The position numbers and the translations under genes were made by a program. Of a DNA stretch of 64,000 bases, positions 55,822 to 64,000 are shown one piece after another. The stretch spans positions 992,001 through 1,056,000 of the forward strand of contig NC_013165.1 of NCBI RefSeq assembly GCF_000023885.1. The letters run 5' to 3'. This stretch comes from Slackia heliotrinireducens DSM 20476. GTDB taxonomy: Bacteria; Actinomycetota; Coriobacteriia; Coriobacteriales; Eggerthellaceae. The first letter of the stretch is position 1. The number at the start of each line of letters is the position of its first letter. Below the pieces are notes generated by a model that had not been told where the DNA came from, did no database searches, and saw only the letters and a list, made by a program, of their open reading frames with translations.

Positions 55822-56757
55822 GTGACGAACACCAATGACGCGTCCGATCGCGCCGCAAGTCCTACGGGCGAAATGGCTCCCGTAACGACTGTGCGTCATG
55901 CTCAGCCGACTCGCAGGCGTATGTCGGATCAAGCAACCGGGTCTTTCGCACCCATCACGTTTGATCAGCAAACCAATCGTTTCCCCAACAATGCGGACCT
56001 TTCGGAGGCCCTGCCATCCTTCTCCGAGGAGGATTTCGAGCAGCAGCAGTCCATGGGTTCGCCCGTCATCACCTTCGAGCATGTGACCAAGGTGTATCCC
56101 GCACAGCCCAACCGTCCCAGCCTGCATGACATTTCCGTGCAGATCTTCGCTGGCGAATTCGTGTTCCTGGTGGGCCACTCCGGATCGGGCAAATCCACCT
56201 TCATCCGTCTGATCACCCGCGAGATCAAACCGACCGACGGCAAGATCTACATCGCCGATGAGGACCTGACCACCATGCGCAACTGGCGCGTGCCGTACCT
56301 GCGCCGCAACATCGGCTGCGTGTTCCAAGACTTCAAACTGCTCCCGAACAAGACCGTGTTCGAGAATGTGGCCTTCGCCTTGGAGGTAATCGGCAAGAGC
56401 CGTCACGTCATCAAGACCCAGGTCCCCGAGGTTCTGCGCCTCGTCGGCCTTCAGGACAAGCTGAACAAGCGCCCCGACCAGCTTTCCGGCGGCGAACAGC
56501 AGCGCGTGTCCATTGCCCGCGCCATCGTCAACCGTCCTCCGCTGCTGGTGTGCGACGAGCCTACGGGTAACCTCGACCCGCAAACCTCTCGCGGCATCAT
56601 GGATTTGCTGGAGCGCATTAACCGCACGGGCACCACGGTGCTTGTGGCAACCCACGACCGCGAAATGGTCGACAACATGCGCCGTCGCGTCATCGCTTTG
56701 GACAACGGCCAGCTGACCCGCGACCAGAACAAGGGAGTTTACGGTTACGATGTCTAG
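55822..56757 (+). CDS. ftsE: Cell division ATP-binding protein FtsE, N-terminally extended
   Basis: 311 residues. An ABC ATPase with Walker [14 protein letters not shown], signature [15 protein letters not shown] and Walker [13 protein letters not shown]. About 80 extra polar residues precede the ATPase domain, against about 230 residues in the usual FtsE. The GTG start has GGAG 8 bases upstream, so the extension is probably translated. With FtsX it controls septal wall hydrolases. The end overlaps ftsX by 8 bases. Confidence 0.94.
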   Translation: MTNTNDASDRAASPTGEMAPVTTVRHAQPTRRRMSDQATGSFAPITFDQQTNRFPNNADLSEALPSFSEEDFEQQQSMGSPVITFEHVTKVYPAQPNRPSLHDISVQIFAGEFVFLVGHSGSGKSTFIRLITREIKPTDGKIYIADEDLTTMRNWRVPYLRRNIGCVFQDFKLLPNKTVFENVAFALEVIGKSRHVIKTQVPEVLRLVGLQDKLNKRPDQLSGGEQQRVSIARAIVNRPPLLVCDEPTGNLDPQTSRGIMDLLERINRTGTTVLVATHDREMVDNMRRRVIALDNGQLTRDQNKGVYGYDV

Positions 56758-57667
56758 TCTGATTTACTTTTTCAAGGAGTCGTTGACGGGTTTCACCCGC
56801 AACCTGGGTACCACCCTCGGCTCCATCATCACCATTTTCCTGTCGCTGTTCATCATCGGCCTGTTCCTGGTGAGCGGTGCCATTGTGAACAACATCGTCC
56901 TGTCCGTGGAGGACAAAGTCTCCATCACCGCATACATCGGCGACGAAGCCGAGCAGGAAGCCATCGACGCCATGATGGCAACCATCGAAGGTATGGATGG
57001 GGTGGAGTCCGTGAACTTCACCTCCAAGGAGCAGGCCCTCGAGAATTTCCGCAATTCCACGAGCTCCAATCCCGAAATCGTAGATCAGCTGGACGGCATG
57101 AACCCGCTGCCGGCGTCCATCGACATCGAACTTGATGAGGCTCAAGAGGTCGAAGACGTGGTCGCCCAGATTCAGGAGAACCCTGACTTCCAGGCGATCT
57201 GCGACAGCCCCGACAACCCTGCCGACAGCTTGCGCTTCGGCGGCCAAGAGACCGTGGAGCGCCTGTTCAGCGTGACGAACTACATCCGCTATATCGGCAT
57301 CGCCCTGATTGCTCTGCTGGTCTTCATCGCCTTGGTGTTCATCAACAACACCATCCGTCTGGCCATTCTGGCCCGTCGTCGTGAGATCGGCATCATGCGT
57401 CTGGTCGGCGCTTCCAACGGATTCATCCGCGGGCCCTTCCTGATGGAGGCTTCGCTGCATGCGGTCATCGGCGCCGTTCTGGCCATCGGCTGCCTCGAGG
57501 TCATCCGCCGCATCGCTTTGCCGCACGTGTCGGAGGCTCTCATGTGGCTGCCCATCGAGCTGTCCACTCATACGTACCTGCAGATGTATCTGCTGCTCGT
57601 CGTTGCCGGCCTGATCATCGCCGGCATCGGCTGCACGTTCGCCATGGGCCGTTATCTGAAGGTGTAA
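56750..57667 (+). CDS. ftsX: Cell division permease-like protein FtsX
   Basis: 305 residues. One N-terminal membrane helix, a ~120-residue extracytoplasmic domain ([16 protein letters not shown] onward), and three C-terminal helices with [24 protein letters not shown]. It is the membrane partner of FtsE and passes a signal to peptidoglycan hydrolases. Confidence 0.95.
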   Translation: MSSLIYFFKESLTGFTRNLGTTLGSIITIFLSLFIIGLFLVSGAIVNNIVLSVEDKVSITAYIGDEAEQEAIDAMMATIEGMDGVESVNFTSKEQALENFRNSTSSNPEIVDQLDGMNPLPASIDIELDEAQEVEDVVAQIQENPDFQAICDSPDNPADSLRFGGQETVERLFSVTNYIRYIGIALIALLVFIALVFINNTIRLAILARRREIGIMRLVGASNGFIRGPFLMEASLHAVIGAVLAIGCLEVIRRIALPHVSEALMWLPIELSTHTYLQMYLLLVVAGLIIAGIGCTFAMGRYLKV

Positions 57668-57682
57668 CCCGGATCGACGCTC

Positions 57683-58942
57683 ATGCAGCATAGCGCACCT
57701 ACGAAACATATCGACAAGAGCACGCGCGATAAGAAGATTGTAAAGCTCATGCTGGTCTTCATCTGCGCGTGCGCTTTGTTTGCCGCAGGCTTTACCGTAC
57801 GCGGATACGCTCCGCTCATGGACCGGCTGGGGTTCCAGACCAACGCTGACCCGTCGAAGTCTGCGGAACTGGCACCCGAACAGATTGCGCCCGTCGCCCG
57901 TCGCGTGAACGAGGTCGACGGGGTTCTGTCCAGCGGTGCCCTGCATTCCTACGATGACGACGATGCGACGCGGGCGGCCATCGAGGCGTTTCTGACCTCC
58001 ACTGGCGACCCCTTCGCGCATTATTACGACAGCAACCGGTACACCACGTACGTGACCACATCGAATGCGAACTATCCCGGCGTGGGCGTGTTCTTCGCGG
58101 AGTATAACGGTCAAGCCTACGCGCTGGACGTCTTCGAAGGGTCGTCTGCGGCGGAGGCCGGCGTGCAGTCGGGCGACTTCGTGGTGGCCATCGACGGCGA
58201 CCGCTCCCAAACTTGGACTGCGACCGAAGCCATCAACGCCGTGCGCCGCGAATCCGGCTCCAACGTAGTCATCACGTGGCGTCGCGCTCAGTCGTTGGAT
58301 TCCACGGAGGGTGAAGAATACACCACTACGCTGGTGACGGCTGAATACGATGAGCCGAACGTGCTGACGCAGCTTGTGGGCGATGTGGGCTACATCACGC
58401 TCGAGCAGTTCACTCAGAACGCCGACGCCATGCTGAGCCAGGCCATCGCCGAGCTGACGGACCAGGGAGCCAAGGCGTTCGTGCTCGACCTGCGCGACAA
58501 TCCGGGCGGCTATCTGTCGAAAGCGGTCGACGTGGCATCGCTGTTCATTCCGAGCGGCGTTGTCGTGCAGATCGATACGGCGTCGACGTCATCCACCCGT
58601 TCGGTTTCGGGGGCCGTGGCCACTGATGCGCCGCTGGTCGTGCTGATTAACGGCAACACTTCCGGTTCTGCTGAAGTGCTCGTGGCGGCATTGCGCGACA
58701 CGGGCCGGGCCACGGTGGCAGGTACCACGTCCATGGGCAAGGGGTCCGTGCAGATCATCACGCCTCTGTCGTTCGGTGGCGCCGTGCGTTACACCGTCGC
58801 CCAATACAAGTCGCCAAGCGGCTACGTCATCGACGGTAAGGGCATTTCTCCCGATGTCACTATTGCTCTGGGAGCGAATTCTTCGGAAGACAACCAGAAG
58901 GTCGTCGCCATCGAAACCGCCCAGTCCCTGATCTCCTCGTAG
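57683..58942 (+). CDS. S41-family C-terminal processing protease
   Basis: 419 residues. An N-terminal membrane anchor (LMLVFICACALFAAGFTV), a PDZ domain (GVGVFFAEYNGQAYALDVF ... AGVQSGDFVVAIDG), and the catalytic Ser in NGNTSGSAEVLVAAL (~328) with Lys in SMGKGSVQ (~353). CtpA-type proteases cut extracytoplasmic proteins, sometimes wall hydrolases; the ftsEX neighbour fits that. The substrate is unknown. Confidence 0.9.
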   Translation: MQHSAPTKHIDKSTRDKKIVKLMLVFICACALFAAGFTVRGYAPLMDRLGFQTNADPSKSAELAPEQIAPVARRVNEVDGVLSSGALHSYDDDDATRAAIEAFLTSTGDPFAHYYDSNRYTTYVTTSNANYPGVGVFFAEYNGQAYALDVFEGSSAAEAGVQSGDFVVAIDGDRSQTWTATEAINAVRRESGSNVVITWRRAQSLDSTEGEEYTTTLVTAEYDEPNVLTQLVGDVGYITLEQFTQNADAMLSQAIAELTDQGAKAFVLDLRDNPGGYLSKAVDVASLFIPSGVVVQIDTASTSSTRSVSGAVATDAPLVVLINGNTSGSAEVLVAALRDTGRATVAGTTSMGKGSVQIITPLSFGGAVRYTVAQYKSPSGYVIDGKGISPDVTIALGANSSEDNQKVVAIETAQSLISS

Positions 58943-58960
58943 TTCTGATCGGAGGTCGAT

Positions 58961-61012
58961 ATGGCTAAATCCCGTTCACGCGGGCCGAAGACGCGTCGGG
59001 TGAACCGTGCGCGCCCCCGCGGCGTTCTCAACATGACTTCCGCCGGATACGCCTTCGTGCAGACGGCGGAAGGGGAGTTCTTCATTCCCGCATCCAAAGT
59101 GCACGACGCGTTCGACGGTGACGTGGTCGAGGTGTCGCGCCTGTCTTCCTCTGAACGGGGGAGCTACGCGCAGGCCGGACCCGACAGGCCCGCCGCGCGT
59201 GTGGTGCGAGTCGTGCTGCGGGCTCATGAATCCATCGTCGGTCGCTACGAGGTCGCCGAACCTTTCGGCATCGTGGTGCCCGAAGACCCGCGCATCAAGC
59301 ACGACATCTTCACGCTGAGGGCGGATGCGCCCCATGTGCAGCATGGCGACATCGTTCGCGTGCGGATGACCGTCTACCCGAATCGCCGCGAGCCGGCACA
59401 AGGCGTGGTGGAGGAGGTTCTGGGGCATGTCGGAGATGCCGGCATGGACGTGGAGCTCATAGTGGCCCGTCACAAGTTGGAAACCAAGTTCTCGCCGAAG
59501 GTCCTGGAAGACGTGGCCCATGCTGCGGTGGGCGAAGCCGAGGCGTTGTCGTCCGGCGATTACCGCGACATCCGCAATCGCGTAGTGTTCACCATCGATC
59601 CGGCGGATGCGAAGGACTTCGACGACGCGCTGTCTTTTGACAAGGTGGGCGGCTACTTGCGCCTGGGAGTGCATATCGCCGACGTATCCCATTACGTTCC
59701 CTGGAACTCGCCGACCGACCTGGAGGCCCGTCGCCGGTCGACGAGCGTGTATCTGGTCGACCGCGTGGTTCCCATGCTTCCCGAGGTGCTGTCCAACGAC
59801 GTCTGCTCGCTGCGGCCGCGCGAGCCGCGCCGCGCCATGACGGTGGATCTGTACCTTACCGAAACGTTTTCGGTCCATCACGTGGATGCGTACCCGTCGA
59901 TCATCGAATCCTGCGCCCGGCTTGACTACGACACGGTCCAGGAATGCTTCGACCGCGTTGCTGGAGGCGAACGTCCTGCCGCCGTTTCCATGTTGCAGGA
60001 CGTTTGCAAAGATCCCGAATCGGTGCTGGTCCGCCTGTTGGGGCTCAAACGCGTCTCAGTCGGATTGCACGAACGCCGCCTCAAACGGGGAGGTCTGGAC
60101 TTCGATGGCGTCGAAGCGAAGGTTCGGCTGGATGACGAGGGTCGTCCCGTGGGCGTCGATATCCGAAAGACAACCCAGGCGACGTCCCTGGTCGAAGAGG
60201 CTATGATTGCGGCCAACGAGGCAGTGGCCAGGCTTTTGCGCGACGGCGCCATCCCGTCCATCTACCGTGTGCACGAACCGCCCGCAACCGGGGACCTGTC
60301 GGCGCTGATTCCGATTCTGCAGGAGTTCGGATACGACAGCGACGTCTCCATGTCCCGGTTCGCCGCAGGCGACCCCTTCGCCATTCAGAAGGTGATCGCC
60401 AAGGCGAAGGGCCGGCTGGAGGAGCCGCTCGTGTCCACCCTTGTGGTGCGCGCGATGACGCAGGCCCGCTACGTGGACGCCTGCGAGCCGCACTTCGGGC
60501 TGGGAAGCGAGGCATACACGCATTTCACGAGTCCTATCAGGCGGTATCCCGACCTGGTGGTGCATCGCATGCTCAAGGTGAAGCTGTTCGGGCGCACCGA
60601 GACCACATCCGCCGAAGAGGCCGCGCTGGCGACCATTGCGGCCCATGCGTCCGAAATGGAACGCAAGGCCGAAACCGCCGCCCGCGAATCCCAGGAGCTC
60701 AAGCTGTTCGAGCTTCTGGAGGAACACATCGGCGAAGAGTTCGACGGCCTGGTTTCGGGTGTGACGGCGTCGGGCTTCTTCGTGCGGCTGGACGACACGT
60801 CCGAAGGCTTCGTGTCGCTGCGCCGTGCCCAGGAGTATTTCATCCTCGACCCCGAGCGCTACACGCTGACCGGTTCAGACAGCGGGGTGGTGTACCGGCT
60901 GGGAGCCCGCGTCCGCATCCGCGTGAGGGACGTGTACCCGTTCGAGCGCAAAGCCGACTTCGATCTTGTGGCGCGGCTGAGCAGCGCCACCTTGCCCAAG
61001 TACAAGGGATAA
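58961..61012 (+). CDS. rnr: Ribonuclease R
   Basis: 683 residues. Cold-shock-like OB domains, the RNB catalytic domain (FTIDPADAKDFDDALSFDKVGG with the catalytic Asp set, VHIADVSHYVPWNSP), and a C-terminal S1 domain (FDGLVSGVTASGFFVRLDD). The start has a basic KSRSRGPKTRR stretch. It degrades structured RNA 3'-5' and acts with tmRNA on stalled mRNAs; ssrA lies directly downstream. Confidence 0.95.
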   Translation: MAKSRSRGPKTRRVNRARPRGVLNMTSAGYAFVQTAEGEFFIPASKVHDAFDGDVVEVSRLSSSERGSYAQAGPDRPAARVVRVVLRAHESIVGRYEVAEPFGIVVPEDPRIKHDIFTLRADAPHVQHGDIVRVRMTVYPNRREPAQGVVEEVLGHVGDAGMDVELIVARHKLETKFSPKVLEDVAHAAVGEAEALSSGDYRDIRNRVVFTIDPADAKDFDDALSFDKVGGYLRLGVHIADVSHYVPWNSPTDLEARRRSTSVYLVDRVVPMLPEVLSNDVCSLRPREPRRAMTVDLYLTETFSVHHVDAYPSIIESCARLDYDTVQECFDRVAGGERPAAVSMLQDVCKDPESVLVRLLGLKRVSVGLHERRLKRGGLDFDGVEAKVRLDDEGRPVGVDIRKTTQATSLVEEAMIAANEAVARLLRDGAIPSIYRVHEPPATGDLSALIPILQEFGYDSDVSMSRFAAGDPFAIQKVIAKAKGRLEEPLVSTLVVRAMTQARYVDACEPHFGLGSEAYTHFTSPIRRYPDLVVHRMLKVKLFGRTETTSAEEAALATIAAHASEMERKAETAARESQELKLFELLEEHIGEEFDGLVSGVTASGFFVRLDDTSEGFVSLRRAQEYFILDPERYTLTGSDSGVVYRLGARVRIRVRDVYPFERKADFDLVARLSSATLPKYKG

Positions 61013-61013
61013 A

Positions 61014-61044
61014 GAAAAGGCCGCCCCGAACTGGGACGGCCTTC
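61014..61044 (-). terminator. Terminator of ssrA
   Basis: On the minus strand GGCCGTCCC pairs with GGGGCGGCC around AGTTC, followed by TTTTCTTT. It may also serve the end of rnr. Confidence 0.8.
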
Positions 61045-61052
61045 GACGTTGA

Positions 61053-61418
61053 TGGTGGAGGCGCGGAGAATCGAACTCCGGTCCATACTAGATTCCCGGT
61101 CAGGCTCTACAAGCTTAGTCTGGGATCGGGTTTCGGGGGTGCTCGGCTCTCAGACAAGCGTTGCAACCCCTAGCCGGTTCGGTCTTTATTCGAGCCATAC
61201 CGACTACGTGCTCGAATGCATCTCCCTAAGAATGACGTCGCAGCGGGCTCGGGAGCGTTTCCCGCATTGACGAGCTGCTATTTAATTAAGCAGCAAGGGC
61301 CATACGGCCAGTATTGTAAGATTTGCCAATTAACTTGACGGTACCCCTGTTTAGCGTGGCGAGGAGACCACGGCCTGCTCCTCACTTCAAACCTACCATG
61401 TCGAAACCAGTCGCCCCC
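61053..61418 (-). ncRNA. ssrA: Transfer-messenger RNA (tmRNA)
   Basis: The 5' GGGGGCG pairs with the 3' CGCCTCC of the tRNA-like end, which has GGTTCGATTCTCC-like T-arm sequence and CCA. GACTGGTTTCGAC follows the 5' stem. The tag frame (61286-61327) reads GKSYNTGRMALAA then stop; ALAA is the protease signal. It rescues stalled ribosomes with SmpB, encoded upstream on the same strand. Confidence 0.96.
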
Positions 61419-61545
61419 GTAAGAGCCGCACGTGGCGGTAGATGAAGGATGTGCTCCACCATCTGCGTTTGTCAATGTGCCAGGTGAAAACCTGAGAAAC
61501 GTACCTTAGCACCATCGGGCCAAATGTCAAGCGGTGCGAAAGGGC

Positions 61546-62244
61546 TTACTTGAACCATTCCCTCGGATCGACGACGCTGCGGATATCGTCCATGGCCTCT
61601 TTGAACTCGCGTGCGGTCTGCGCGGTTTCCTTGGCCAGGTTGATTCCGTTCTCGGCGCCCTTCTGCACGTCGCCTTGGGTGATGCCCCACATGATTTCCT
61701 CGTCATCGGGGTCGACTTCCTCCTCGGCGGGGCAGTAGTCGTAGTATTCGCATTCGTCGCAGTTGCCGTCGCATCCCGCTTCGTAGTAGGCGTAAGCCGC
61801 ATCGAACAAGGCCCGTTCCTCATCGGTCAGGGGCTCGTCTTCCTCTTCGGCGGGTTCGTCTTTGGTCTCGTCCTCGGTCTGGGTCATGTCGGCTTCGCCT
61901 TCGACCTCGTCCGCCGTTTCCTCAGCAGGGGCTTCTTCGTCGGAGGCCTGCTCGGTCTTCTCTTCGGGCTCGTCGTCTTCCTCGTCCTCAAAGCCGGCGT
62001 CGCAGTAGTCGTAATACTCGCAGGAATCGCAATCGCCGTCGCATCCGGCCTCGTACATCTCGCGCCATTCGCGGCGCCAGTCCTCCTCGGTCTTGGGCTC
62101 GAATTTCTCCTTCAGACGTTGGAACTCTTCGTATTCGCGCTCTTCGGCCGTCTTGGTGTCGGCGGCCTTGGTGCTCTTCTTGGCTGCGGGTTTAGCGAAG
62201 CCGCGCTTGGCTGCGGCAGGCTTCTTGCGAGAGAACAGTGCCAT
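61546..62244 (-). CDS. Acidic protein with two CxxxCxxCxxxxxC motifs
   Basis: 232 residues, very acidic after a basic Lys/Ala-rich start. Two near-identical blocks, YEAGCDGDCDSCEYYDYC (~residue 65) and YEAGCDGNCDECEYYDYC (~155), lie in a Glu-rich background. Each has four Cys in fixed spacing, suggesting metal binding. The C-terminus is helical (INLAKETAQTAREFKEAM). It lies between smpB and ssrA on the same strand, 10 bases after smpB. I do not recognise the family. Confidence 0.8.
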   Translation of the reverse strand: MALFSRKKPAAAKRGFAKPAAKKSTKAADTKTAEEREYEEFQRLKEKFEPKTEEDWRREWREMYEAGCDGDCDSCEYYDYCDAGFEDEEDDEPEEKTEQASDEEAPAEETADEVEGEADMTQTEDETKDEPAEEEDEPLTDEERALFDAAYAYYEAGCDGNCDECEYYDYCPAEEEVDPDDEEIMWGITQGDVQKGAENGINLAKETAQTAREFKEAMDDIRSVVDPREWFK

Positions 62245-62254
62245 AGATATCCCC

Positions 62255-62722
62255 CTAATAACGGTTGCGTGACTTCAGGGCACGCTCGATTTCCCGTTTT
62301 GTATCGCGTTCTGCCATGCTGGCTCGCTTGTCGTGCAGCTTCTTGCCGCGGGCGACTGCAAGCTCGACCTTGACCAGGCCGTTCGGCGAAAAATAGATGT
62401 TGAGCGGAACCAGTGCGAGGCCTTTCTCTTTGGCCTTGGAGTCCAAATAGCGAATCTGCCTGCGATGAAGCAGCAGTTTGCGCTTGCGGTCGGGATCGAC
62501 GTTGAAGTAGCTGCCGTTGGAATACGGCGCGATGTGCAGACCGTGCAGCCATACTTCGCCATGGCGGACCAACGCGTAGCAGTCCGTGAGCTGGCAGTTG
62601 TTCTCACGCAGCGAACGAACCTCGGTGCCCGTCAGCACGATGCCGGCCTCGAAGGTCTCGACGATCTCGTAATCGTGCAACGCACGGCGGTTTTTGGCGA
62701 TCTGTTTCTTGTCCTGGGCCAC
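62255..62722 (-). CDS. smpB: tmRNA-binding protein SmpB
   Basis: 155 residues. NRRALHDYEIVETFEAGIVL, GTEVRSLRENNCQLTDCYA and LALVPLNIYFSPNGLVKVELAVARGKK (in parts) and the C-terminal DKRASMAERDTKREIERAL are diagnostic. It delivers tmRNA to stalled ribosomes. The GTG at 62722 gives the normal length; the upstream TTG at 62767 sits right beside a -10 TATAAT and cannot be a start. Confidence 0.95.
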   Translation of the reverse strand: MAQDKKQIAKNRRALHDYEIVETFEAGIVLTGTEVRSLRENNCQLTDCYALVRHGEVWLHGLHIAPYSNGSYFNVDPDRKRKLLLHRRQIRYLDSKAKEKGLALVPLNIYFSPNGLVKVELAVARGKKLHDKRASMAERDTKREIERALKSRNRY

Positions 62723-62767
62723 GCGAGTCCAACGCCTTTCCGATTTCCAGAGCGGTTCCAATCTCAA

Positions 62768-62778
62768 ATATTATACAG
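62768..62778 (-). promoter_or_regulatory. -10 element of the smpB operon
   Basis: Minus-strand GTATAATAT, containing a perfect TATAAT, about 45-55 bases upstream of the smpB GTG. The gap to murI (62779-62980) shows nothing else clear. Confidence 0.6.
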
Positions 62779-62980
62779 GTTGCAGTCGCGTGTTCCTACG
62801 GGCTTGCGCTCGGTCACGGAAATGAAACACGCCTAGCCATACGGTCTGCGGCGAACCGCTCGGTGTTATCCCCATTCGCAACGCCTGGGAGCGCGAGGCT
62901 AGGACCAGCCCCTATGGGGAATAGACGCTATCGGGCCGGATTCGCGCGAGTCCAGTCCGAAATGCGCTATGCTGGCATGC

Positions 62981-63892
62981 ATGAACATGACTTCCGCATC
63001 AAACATACGCTATGGTTCGCAGTCGTGGGACAATGCGCCCATCGGCGTGTTCGACTCCGGCTACGGCGGGCTGACCTGCGCCCGCGAGATTGCAGAGCTC
63101 ATGCCCAACGAATCCATCGTCTACTTCGGCGACACGGCGCGCTGCCCCTACGGTCCGCGCGACCAGGCCGAGGTCGACTTGTTCGTCCAGCAGATCGGCG
63201 CCTGGCTTATGGACAAAGGCGTGAAGATGCTGGTCATAGCCTGCAACACGGCCACAGCCGCAGGTCTTGAGCACGCCCAACAGACGTTTTCGGTTCCCAT
63301 CCTGGGAGCCGTGGAACCCGGAGCCCGCGCCGCCGCCCGCACCACGAAGAACCGCAAGGTGGGCGTCATCGGCACGAAGGGCACCATCGAAAGCGGCTGC
63401 TACCCGCGGGCCATCCGCAACATCGATGCCGGCATCACGGTGTTCAGCACCGCCACGCCTCGGTTCGTGGAGATCGTCGAGAACGGCATCCGTCTGGCCA
63501 AAGGCCCCTTCGAGGATTTGACCAGCTCTGTGTCGAAGGTCTATATCCGCCCGGAATTCCGCACCATCGCCATCGAGTACCTGGAGCCTTTGCGCCGTTG
63601 CGAAATCGATACGCTGGTGCTGGCATGCACGCATTACCCCATGCTGAAAGCCCTGATCGGCGGTGTCATCGGCACGAATGTGCGGCTGGTTTCGTCGGCC
63701 GAAGAGCTGGCCAAGGACGTGCACGACGTGCTGTCTATGCGCGGGCAGCTGGCCGATCCCAACCATGTAGGGGAGCACCGCTTCTTCACCACGTCGACCG
63801 ATGTGGACGAGTTCCAGGCCTTCGGGTCCCGCGTGTTCAACCGTCAGATCGAACGGCCTTCCTACGTTTCCCTCTCCGAGCTGGAAGGGTAG
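62981..63892 (+). CDS. murI: Glutamate racemase
   Basis: 303 residues. IGVFDSGYGGLTCAREI, the catalytic Cys in VIACNTATAAG and in LACTHYPML. It makes D-Glu for MurD. No ribosome site precedes the ATG at 62981; a -10-like TATGCT at 62967-62972 would start transcription at or next to it, so the mRNA may be leaderless. Alternative starts are 62969 and 62987. Confidence 0.93.
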   Translation: MNMTSASNIRYGSQSWDNAPIGVFDSGYGGLTCAREIAELMPNESIVYFGDTARCPYGPRDQAEVDLFVQQIGAWLMDKGVKMLVIACNTATAAGLEHAQQTFSVPILGAVEPGARAAARTTKNRKVGVIGTKGTIESGCYPRAIRNIDAGITVFSTATPRFVEIVENGIRLAKGPFEDLTSSVSKVYIRPEFRTIAIEYLEPLRRCEIDTLVLACTHYPMLKALIGGVIGTNVRLVSSAEELAKDVHDVLSMRGQLADPNHVGEHRFFTTSTDVDEFQAFGSRVFNRQIERPSYVSLSELEG

Positions 63893-63931
63893 CGCCGTCG
63901 AATTCCAACAATTTCCAATGGGAAGGAGCCC

Positions 63932-64000
63932 CATGTTTGCAACCCGTGTCGACAACCGTGCCGACCGAGCCATTCGTCCCGTCACCTTGGAACGGGGCGT
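63932..64000 (+). CDS. rph: Ribonuclease PH, 3' end cut by window
   Basis: Only the first 23 codons are present (RVDNRADRAIRPVTLERG), matching the RNase PH N-terminus. GGAAGGAG precedes the ATG. RNase PH trims tRNA 3' ends; the murI-rph order is common. Confidence 0.85.

Overview
The window is GC-rich chromosomal DNA from what is most likely a strictly anaerobic actinobacterium of the class Coriobacteriia, probably Eggerthellaceae. The reasons are a pyruvate:ferredoxin oxidoreductase, an actinobacterial-style division cluster (mraZ to divIVA with sepF and yggT, no ftsA), split transketolase genes, DUF6273 and BspA-type proteins, and a large STAND/BTAD regulator. This placement is by gene content and style only; no database search was possible. 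Two genes are cut by the window edges: nifJ (5' end missing) and rph (3' end missing).

Layout. 1-2.9 kb: end of nifJ. 2.9-12.7 kb: an accessory island. On the minus strand it carries an XRE regulator, a zinc-ribbon/TIR/membrane/beta-propeller protein and a RyR-domain protein. On the plus strand it carries an ankyrin-DUF6273-ankyrin-ankyrin cassette, a tiny Gly/Ser protein and a BspA-like leucine-rich-repeat protein. Two short DNA motifs tie the island together. CATTGGGCAATG lies upstream of the TIR, RyR and Gly/Ser genes. A GGTAGG-N6-CCTACC dyad lies on the XRE promoter and in front of the ankyrin cassette. 12.7-19.7 kb: aminotransferase, tRNA-Tyr/Thr/Met with tuf, rpmG, tRNA-Trp, secE, nusG, rplK, rplA and map. 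19.7-25 kb: murJ, nadK, pyrG, xerD.

25.3-43.8 kb is a long plus-strand dcw cluster: mraZ, rsmH, ftsL, ftsI, murF, mraY, murD, ftsW, murG, murC, murB, ftsQ, ftsZ, pgeF, yggS, sepF, yggT, divIVA. It makes lipid II from UDP-sugar precursors and assembles the divisome; murE and ftsA are not in it. 43.8-47.1 kb holds a structured inverted repeat, rnpB, thiN, an 11-bp tandem repeat with a DnaA box, tRNA-Gln and tRNA-Glu, and the CCA-adding enzyme. 47.3-49.9 kb is a STAND/BTAD transcriptional regulator. 50-64 kb: secA, prfB, split transketolase, ftsE, ftsX, an S41 protease, rnr, ssrA (tmRNA), an acidic cysteine-motif protein, smpB, murI and the start of rph. rnr, ssrA and smpB together form the trans-translation/RNA-decay set.

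The best candidate for an undescribed system is the TIR-RyR module with its shared operators. It looks like a membrane-anchored NAD-consuming effector paired with a nucleotide-sensing partner, and it may be co-regulated with a small Gly/Ser protein. Function is inferred from domains only.
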